Shown piece after piece: positions 1-7,500 of a DNA stretch of 14,283 nt. Positions within the stretch are counted from its first letter, which is position 1. Each line of letters opens with the position of its first letter. The notes under the pieces were generated by a model. It saw only the letters and a program-made list of their open reading frames with translations, was not told where the DNA came from and made no database searches. The stretch lies in assembly GCA_031273445.1 (NCBI GenBank), contig JAISRV010000320.1, positions 1 through 14,283 on the forward strand. The letters run 5' to 3'. Both the position numbers and the translations under genes were made by a program. The stretch is from Candidatus Adiutrix sp. Lineage in GTDB: Bacteria; Desulfobacterota; Desulfarculia; Adiutricales; Adiutricaceae.

Positions 1-3000
1 GCGTCCGGCAGAATATCGTGTTCGGTGACGATGCGGCCGGAAGTCATGGACAGGGGCTGACCTTCTATGGAAAGAACCCGGTCCACGAACATAAGCGGCT
101 CGTTGGGCAGACGCACCCGAGAGGGGAAGGAGTCGACTTCCGCGAAACGGGGCCCCAGGACGTCGGCGATTTTTCCGACGGCGAATTCGAGGCACTGGCG
201 CCTGTTCATGGGCGCGGGCGAGTCGGCCTTGAGCGCGGCCTGTTCCCGCCGGCGCGCTTCGCGGGTTTCAGCCAGCCAAGCGTCAAAGGGGCTCCTGGCC
301 TCGCCCGCGCCGGCGACGGCTTGGCCCGCTTTCGGGGCCGGCCCCGGCCGGGCTGCTGGGGGGGATTGAATTTCGCGGGGAGCGGACGGCGCGCCCCGCG
401 CCCCCGGCCAGGCCGGGTCGCCCAGGCCAGGCCGGGGCTGGGCGACCGCCGGAGGCGGGAGGGGCGTGTCCTCCGATTCGGCCTCCAGGGTCTTTTCCCG
501 GGTCTGGGCCAGAACTTTTTCCGGCGTCGGCCATGTTTCGGCCGACGGGGCCAGGGCAATGGGAACAGGCAGGGTCAGGGCGTGGCCGGAGGCGTCGGGG
601 TAGAGAACCGACATCTTCAGGGGCCAGCCGGCCATCCACAGTTCCACCAGAAGCCGGTTCAAGCCCAGCCAGCCTTCGTCGTGGGCGTTGGGCGACAGGC
701 TTGTGGCCAGATGCGGCCGATCATGGAGAATATTGCTGATCAGGCGGCTGGTCGCGGCCCCCGGGCCGACTTCAACGAAAAAACGCACCCCGTCGGCGTA
801 GGCCTGTTCTATCAGTTTGGGGAAATCGTGGCCGTAAACGGCCTGGTCCGTCAGCGACCGGGCCGCGGCCTCGGCCGTCAGGTCATAGCTGCGGCCCCAG
901 GCGGCGGAATAGAAGCGCAGCCCCGCGGGCGGGGTGGTGACGCGGGTGTGGAAGCGTTCGTATTCGGCGGCCACGCTCTGCACTGTGGGGTTGTGTACGG
1001 CGGCCACGCTTTCCAATTGGCACAGAACCGAGCCCAGGGCGTGCGACAGAGCGCGCACCGCGGCTTCTTCGCCGCCGATGAGGCTTTCGCCGCCGGTGTT
1101 GACCGAAAGGAGAAAGGCCCGGCCCTTGTGCGGCGCCGGCAGATTTTTCAGCGCTTTTTTGACTGTTTCCGCCGAACGGGGCGTCACGCCCATGAGCCAT
1201 TTCAGGGGCTTGTCTTCAGGCCAGCCCCAGAAACGGCGGGCGGCCCTATATTCGCCGGCCAGTTCACGAGTGAAGAGCGGGGAACTGACCAGATCTTCGT
1301 AAAGCCCTTCGCGGTCGGCCCAGGCGCCGGAAGCCGCCAGGGCGGTGACTTCGCCCATGGAATAGCCGATGACCGCCCGCGGCGACAGCTTGAACTGCTT
1401 CAGCACCAGGGCGCCGAGAAGGCCGAATGAAATCTGGCCTAAAATGGCCTGGACCGGGCTGATGTCTCTGTGGCCCTGACCCCAGAAGATCGAGCTCTGA
1501 AAATGGTCGGCCAGACGTTCCACGCCTTCTTCCAGCCGGCCCATCAGATGGGGAAAATTCATGGCCAGACGGCGGCCCAGCCCTTGGTACTGGCTGCCGG
1601 AACCGGGGAAGACCCAGGCCATCTCGCCGCGAACCCGCTCTCCGTCGCGGGCCCAGATAATCAGGTTCCTGTGGTCGGGCGTCGTTTCCCCGCGCAAGCC
1701 TTCGCGGGCTTTTTTGATCAGGCTCGAAAGATCGTCGAAGGTGCGGGCCAGCATGGCCAGAGCGGGCCTGGCGCCGGAGGCTTTGCCGTATTCGGCCCAA
1801 AAACGGTCGCCCAGGCGTTTTAAGGCGCGCTTTTCCGAACGCGCCGGGCCCAGGCCTTCCAGGGCGTGATTTTTCATGGCCGCCTGGGCCATCTGCTCCA
1901 GCCGGGCCAGAAGGGCGAGGCTGTCGGCCTTGTTTTGGCTGCGCACCAGAAACCAGGTGGCTTCATCATAGGAATAAGGCGGGGATGAGACCTCTTCGCC
2001 GCCTTTTTCCGTCAGGGCGAAACCGGCGCTTTCCAGGCGGCGCGGCGGGTCGGGCCGGTTTTTGATCCAGTAGGCGGCGCCGGCGCCCAGGCCCCTGGAA
2101 ATGAGATGATGACTCAGGTAAAAGGCGCTTTTCGCCAGCGGGAAAAGCCCGCCCAGGCCGCCTATGCGCCCGTCGGCCTCAGGCAGCTCGGCGATCTCCG
2201 GGGCCTGGCCGCGGCCCAAGGCGCGGGCGGCTTCAGGCGAAGCCAGAATCAGCATGACCGCGCCTTCCTCCCAGAGGCGCCGCGGTTCCAAAGCGGCTGT
2301 TTTCGGATCGCCCGTGGTGTCGACCATGCCGACCATGGCCAGGTCTATGTCGCCCCGTTTGATGGCGTCCATGGCCAGCTTAAGGGCCCTGACCCCGGAA
2401 AGAGTCTCTTCGGCGACGGTAAAGGCCGGGCCGCCGGAGCCCAGGAAACGGGCCACGCGGCTGGCCGTCAGGCTGCCCAGGGCGCCTACCACCCGGCTGG
2501 CCGAAAGATAGGGATGGGATTTGCGGCGCAACACGGCCACGAAGTCGTCGCGGTCGCGGGCGCTCAAGACGCCGTCGGCCAACAGGGCCTCAGCCGCCCT
2601 CAGAGGGCCGAGCCAGCGGTAGGCGTAGTCGGCGGAACGCGGGTCAATGTCGACGCCCATGAACACGCCCACCCTGGTTTTGTCGACGCCCGGCTCTTCC
2701 GGCGGGGCCGCGCCGGGGGCTCCGGCCGACAGCCCTTTGATGGCCGGGCTGGCCGGCGAGGCGTCCAACTTGGCGTCGACCAGGGCCTCATCGGCCATTT
2801 TCAGGATCAGAGCCTGTTGAGGCAGAATATGAGCCAGGTCCTTGGGGGCCAGGCGCAACGACGCGCCCTCCAGAACCAGGCTGTTGAAGAACAGGCCGGT
2901 CGCCTTCAGGTGGCCGAAACGCCGGGTGGAGATGATGGGCGGACCCTCCGACTCCATCCAGTTCTGGGCCAGGGAGGCGAAGTCCGGCCAAGGCGCGGAC

Positions 3001-4487
3001 AGGGCCCTGGCCGATAAAAGGCGAACCTGGCCCGCCGCTTTCGCCGCGCGGAAGGGGGTTTGATTTTTGGCGGCCGTCCGCGGCCATATTTCCGGCCGCC
3101 ATTCCTCCACGATGACCTGGGCGTTGACGCCGCCGAAGCCGAAAGCGTTGACCGCGGCCAAACGCGCTTCGCCGGCGGGCGGTTCCGGCCAGGGCTCCGG
3201 GCGGGTCAGAACGCGCAGGGCCGGCGGTTGAGCCAGGTTCAGCCCGGCGGCTTCACGGCTGAAGCCGGCCGTAGGCGGCAGGATTTTATGTTCCAGCGCC
3301 AAAATGACCTTGGCCAGGCCGGCGGCGCCGGCGGCCGACAAAAGATGCCCGATGTTGCTTTTGACCGAGCCGATCACCGGCGTGAAGGAAGTTTTTTCCG
3401 GCCGGCTGAATTCTTCGTCGCTTATAAGCTCTTTCAGGGTTTCGACCTCGACGCGGTCGCCGATAATGGTGCCGGTGCCGTGGGCTTCGAACAGGCCCGC
3501 CGCGCTCGGCTTAAGGCCGGCCTTTCTCCAGGCGGCGCGCATGGCCCGCAGCTGGCCTTCGGCCTGCGGGGCCAGGATGTTGCCGGTCTGATCGTTTGAA
3601 AGGCCCACGCCGCGGATCACGGCCCGGATATGGTCGCCGTCGGCCAGGGCGCGGTCAAGGCGTTTGAGCACCAGGGCGGCCGCGCCTTCGCCGACGACCA
3701 GGCCGTCGGCGCTCTGGTCGAAAGCGTTGATCGCGCCTGAAGCCGAAAGGGCGCGCAACTGGCTGAAGCCCAGCTGGGTAAAGAGGGCGTCGGCCTTGGC
3801 CACGCCGCCGCTGATGACGGCGTCAAGTTTTCCGGACAGAAGTTCTTCCGCCGCCAGATGGACGGCGTAAAGCGAAGAGGCGCAGGCCGCGTCCAGGGTA
3901 TAGGCCGGTCCGCTGAAGCCAAGGGCCTGCGACAACAGGCGGGCCGAATAGCCCAATAGGCGAAAGGCGTTTTTCGGGGGCGGATCAGGCCGAAGGGGCG
4001 TCGGCCAGTCCCGGCTGGCCGCGCGGGCATAAAGGGAAACGGCGGCTTCGGCCATGGCCGTGGTCGGCAGGATCACATGGCCTGAGATGACGCCCACACG
4101 CCCCGGATCAACAGTCTGCCATTTGGCCTCGCCTTTGGCCTTGCGGCCGGCCGCCAGCCAGAAAGCCAGCGAACCGTCGGCGCTTTTAACGTCGAAGTCG
4201 TCCGGCAGGTTCAGCCCCTCCGGGTCTATGGCCCGATCGTGATTGAAGGCCCCGTTTAAATTGTAGGCCTTGTCGGGGGCCGGGCCGTCTTCCCGTAAAA
4301 ACAGTTCCGGCTCGGCGCCCCAGTCCAGAGCGGTGGCCGGCTGAAAAAAGCGGCGCCCTTCAATTATGTTGGACCATAATTCATCAGGCGAAGCGGCGCC
4401 CGGCAGACTAACGCCCAGACCCACCACCGCCACGACTTCACACGGCTCGGGCCTTTTTTGTTCGCCTGTTTTTAGTTGATTCGTCAT
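1..4487 (-). CDS. pfaC: PfaC/Pfa3-like lipid synthase subunit: KS-CLF-AT-DH (3'-truncated by window edge)
   Basis: This is an iterative type I synthase subunit; 1495 codons are visible without a stop and the 3' end lies outside. The start ATG at 4485-4487 has a GAGG ribosome site five bases upstream and lies 42 bp after the preceding gene. Domains in order: a ketosynthase at about residues 15-440, with Cys202 in DAACASSL, His336 in EAHGTGT and His381 in NIGH, all intact; a second KS-like chain-length-factor domain at about 520-860, where the Cys position is Thr695 (FTVAEETLSG); an acyltransferase at about 955-1290, with FPGSGSQY, Ser1043 in GYSMGE, His1165 in AVHNP and a late VEVGPG; a Pro/Ala-rich linker; and the start of a hotdog dehydratase from about 1450 (RVRLPNEPLMFVDR), cut by the edge. 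KS-CLF-DH is the PfaC arrangement, and an AT between CLF and DH is typical of myxobacterial Pfa3. It should condense and dehydrate chains carried on the ACPs of the neighbouring subunit. The AT lacks the usual malonyl-binding Arg (Ser1068). The product class is uncertain. Confidence 0.9.
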   Translation of the reverse strand, partial: MTNQLKTGEQKRPEPCEVVAVVGLGVSLPGAASPDELWSNIIEGRRFFQPATALDWGAEPELFLREDGPAPDKAYNLNGAFNHDRAIDPEGLNLPDDFDVKSADGSLAFWLAAGRKAKGEAKWQTVDPGRVGVISGHVILPTTAMAEAAVSLYARAASRDWPTPLRPDPPPKNAFRLLGYSARLLSQALGFSGPAYTLDAACASSLYAVHLAAEELLSGKLDAVISGGVAKADALFTQLGFSQLRALSASGAINAFDQSADGLVVGEGAAALVLKRLDRALADGDHIRAVIRGVGLSNDQTGNILAPQAEGQLRAMRAAWRKAGLKPSAAGLFEAHGTGTIIGDRVEVETLKELISDEEFSRPEKTSFTPVIGSVKSNIGHLLSAAGAAGLAKVILALEHKILPPTAGFSREAAGLNLAQPPALRVLTRPEPWPEPPAGEARLAAVNAFGFGGVNAQVIVEEWRPEIWPRTAAKNQTPFRAAKAAGQVRLLSARALSAPWPDFASLAQNWMESEGPPIISTRRFGHLKATGLFFNSLVLEGASLRLAPKDLAHILPQQALILKMADEALVDAKLDASPASPAIKGLSAGAPGAAPPEEPGVDKTRVGVFMGVDIDPRSADYAYRWLGPLRAAEALLADGVLSARDRDDFVAVLRRKSHPYLSASRVVGALGSLTASRVARFLGSGGPAFTVAEETLSGVRALKLAMDAIKRGDIDLAMVGMVDTTGDPKTAALEPRRLWEEGAVMLILASPEAARALGRGQAPEIAELPEADGRIGGLGGLFPLAKSAFYLSHHLISRGLGAGAAYWIKNRPDPPRRLESAGFALTEKGGEEVSSPPYSYDEATWFLVRSQNKADSLALLARLEQMAQAAMKNHALEGLGPARSEKRALKRLGDRFWAEYGKASGARPALAMLARTFDDLSSLIKKAREGLRGETTPDHRNLIIWARDGERVRGEMAWVFPGSGSQYQGLGRRLAMNFPHLMGRLEEGVERLADHFQSSIFWGQGHRDISPVQAILGQISFGLLGALVLKQFKLSPRAVIGYSMGEVTALAASGAWADREGLYEDLVSSPLFTRELAGEYRAARRFWGWPEDKPLKWLMGVTPRSAETVKKALKNLPAPHKGRAFLLSVNTGGESLIGGEEAAVRALSHALGSVLCQLESVAAVHNPTVQSVAAEYERFHTRVTTPPAGLRFYSAAWGRSYDLTAEAAARSLTDQAVYGHDFPKLIEQAYADGVRFFVEVGPGAATSRLISNILHDRPHLATSLSPNAHDEGWLGLNRLLVELWMAGWPLKMSVLYPDASGHALTLPVPIALAPSAETWPTPEKVLAQTREKTLEAESEDTPLPPPAVAQPRPGLGDPAWPGARGAPSAPREIQSPPAARPGPAPKAGQAVAGAGEARSPFDAWLAETREARRREQAALKADSPAPMNRRQCLEFAVGKIADVLGPRFAEVDSFPSRVRLPNEPLMFVDRVLSIEGQPLSMTSGRIVTEHDILPD

Positions 4488-4529
4488 GATCGCCTCATAA
4501 GGGAAGCGGTCTCCGCCGCCTGTGCCGGC

Positions 4530-7500
4530 TTAAAGCCGGGGCCGTCCATCCAGAGCCGCCAGAGAGGCGCCCGGGCCCAGAACCACCACTTCCGCCGGAT
4601 CGTTTTTCGGGGTTCCGACCAAAGTGGAGAAGAGTTTGGCCCCCTCCAGCATCGGAATCAGGCCTATGCCTTCCTTCTCGAAAAGATTGGCCAGAGATGG
4701 AGTCACCATCCCTCCTTCCCAGGGACCCCAGTTGACCGACAGGCATTTGATGCCGCGATGGGCGGCCATGGCCGCCTGGGCCATCTTGTTCAGAACTTCA
4801 TTCCCGGCCGCATAGTCGGCCTGGCCTTTTCGCCCGAAACGGGCGCTGGAGGAGGAAAAGAAAGCCAGAAGGTTCAACGGCTCGTCGCGCAGTTCCTCAA
4901 GAATCGCCGCGGCCAGGCGGGCCTTGGTGTTGAAGACCAAAGCGAAGTCTTCATCTTTTTTGTCCAGGATCAGGCTGTCGGCGAGCACGCCCGCGCCGTG
5001 TATGAAGCCGTGAATGGGGCCGTGTTTTTGCCGTATTTCTTTCACGGCGGCGCGTAAAATCGTTTCCCGGCCCATTTCGCCGGAAATGTAGGTCGCCCTG
5101 GCCCCGGCTTTTTCAAAGGCGGCCAGATTCTCCCGCAGTTCGCGCCCGCGTATTATCTGGGCGCTTTCGCGGGCCAGCTCTCTGGGGCCGGGTTTGACGG
5201 CGGCGCGCTGAAAAAGGGCTTCGCGAATTTCGCTTTCGGTCTTCAACTCCCTGAGCCACGACGGCTCGACCGGCGCCAGGGGCGTGCGCCCCAGAATGAC
5301 CAGGTTGGGCCTTAAAGAGCGGGCCAGCTCTTTTATGGCCGCCGCGGTCACGCCGCGCGCGCCTCCGGTGACGATAAGCGTCTGGCCTTCGCGCAGGTGG
5401 CGCACCCTGATGTTCTTCAGCTTGTAGGCGCTGAGAGACGGCGTGTTGAGTTCCTCCGGCCCCCTGATTCCGACTTCAACCGGCGCCGCGTTTGAGCAGG
5501 CGTCCAGTATGGCGCCGATATAACGTGGGGCCTCGGAACCGTAAGCGGCCGGCGGCAGGTCAATGGCCCGGGCGCGGACGCCGGGCCATTCGCGGGCCAC
5601 GGTTTTAATTAAGCCGCACAACGAGGCTGAAGCCGGCGAAAAGGCGGCGCCTTTTTCAGATAGGGCGAAGCTGCCGCCCATAAAGGTGAGGCCCATGATC
5701 AGCGGGTTGAGACCTTCCCGGGCCGCCGCGGACAGCCGCTGGCCGGCCGCGCGGATAACCCGGAAAGCCGCGGCGGCCAGGTCGAAGTTGTATTCGGCGC
5801 CGGGCCAGATTATGACCAGGGCTTCCGGCGGCGGCAGTTCGTCCAGCCGCCCGGTTTCGCCCCAGCGGATTGTCTTTGCCTTTAGGCCTTTATCGGTAAA
5901 CACGCGCGTCAGCTCATCCGGCAGCCGCCCGCCGTCGGCCAGAACCCAGACCGTGGCGCCGGCCGGCGGCAATTGCGGTTCAGCGCCGCCCTTCAGGCGT
6001 TTGAGGGGGGCCGGTTCCACCCGCCAGTATGAAAGGCCGGTCGTCAGTTCATCCGCGGAAGGCTCGGCGGCGATCTCTTTAAAGGCCGGCGGGCTGTTTT
6101 TAGGCGGCCGGCCGGGTTTGCGTTTGGGCGGCGGGGCCGGGGCCTCAGGAGCCCGCGCGGGAACGGGCGCTGGCGGCGGGGCGGGCGCGGAGATCCTCTC
6201 CGCCCGATAGCCGGGGGCGATCCGGCCGGACAAGATATTATGCAGGTCGCCCAGGGTGCGGGCTTCGTTCAGCGCTTCGGTCGACGGAGAGGCCTGGTCG
6301 CCGCCGGCGCCCAGCTTTTCGTTCAGGGCGGCCATGATCTCCACTTTTTTGATGGAATCAAGGCCGAGATCCGTTTCGAGATCGGCTTCAAAGGAAAGCA
6401 TGTCAGCCGGGTAGCCCGTTTCGGCGGCCACGATGTCCAACAGGAGGCGGGCCTGATCGGCGGAAGGCGCGGCGGCCGGAACGGCGGCGGGTCTCGCCTC
6501 GCCGCCCGCCGCCAACATCCGCGAAAGGTCGCGCAGCGTTTCCGCTTCATTCAGGGCCTCGGCCGTGCCCAAGGCTTCGGCCCCGGGCAGGCGTTCGCTC
6601 AAGGCCGCCATAATTTCCACTTTTTTAATGGAGTCCAGCCCCAGGTCGCTTTCCAGATTCATATCCAGATTGAGCATGTCGACCGGATATCCGGTTTCGG
6701 CGGATAAGACCTCCATCAATAAATCGTCCGTGCTCCGCTTGGCGGGCGCGACCGGCGGCGTTGCGGCCCTGGCCGCCGGCGCGGCCCCGGCGGCCAAGGC
6801 CGCCGCCAGGTCGCCCAGGGTGCGGGCCGCGCCCAGGGTTTCGGCCGAAAGAGTTTCGGCGGCCGGCAGTTGTTCGCTTATGGCGCTGACTATTTCCACC
6901 AGCTTGATGGAATCAAGGCCCAGGTCGTCGGCCAGGCTCAGGTGCGGGGCCAGCATTTCCGGCGGATAGCCTGTTTCGCGGGCCACCGTCCGCTTGAGCA
7001 GCGGCCAGGCGTCCGCCGCCGGCTTTTCCGGCGTCCGGCCGGCGACGGCAGGCGGGGAATCGAAGGGCGCGGCCAGCCGCGCCAGATCGCCCAAAGTCGT
7101 GAGGCTGTTCAGGCTTTCCGCGCCGAGGTCCTGGATTGAAGGCATTTTTTCGCTGAGCGCGGCCATAATTTCGACTTTTTTAATGGAGTCGAGGCCCAGG
7201 TCGGTTTCCAGGTTCATATCCAGGTTGAGCATGTCGACCGGGTAGCCGGTTTCGGCGGCGACGGTTTCCAGAATCAGGCCGGCGACGGAGGAAGAGGGCG
7301 AGCCGGCCTCAGAGGCCGGGGCGCTCGCGGCGCGCGCGACGGAAATGGCGCGCGGAGCGGCGGCCCGCGCCGCCGCCGGAACGGGCGAAGCGTGGTTGCC
7401 CAGGCTCTGGCGCATCAGCTGTAGGGCTTCGGCTTGATAGTTGAGGAACTCCTGATGCAGGCGGGCCGTTTCCGCCATCATGTTTTCCAGAAGGTTCACG

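Noticed and set aside
18..1430. Long plus-strand frame of 470 codons, with similar long plus-strand frames at 2106-3017, 3060-3599 and 7434-8030
   Set aside because: They lie opposite the megasynthase genes, and the first three share the codon register of the PfaC-like frame on the other strand. They arise from high GC at third positions. The translations are Gly/Arg/Gln-rich without any recognisable domain, while the minus strand encodes clear KS, CLF, AT and ACP motifs.
6230..7295. Regularly spaced repeats that could suggest a CRISPR-like or satellite array
   Set aside because: The period is 276-279 bp and coding; the units are ACP domains with LGLDSI serines.
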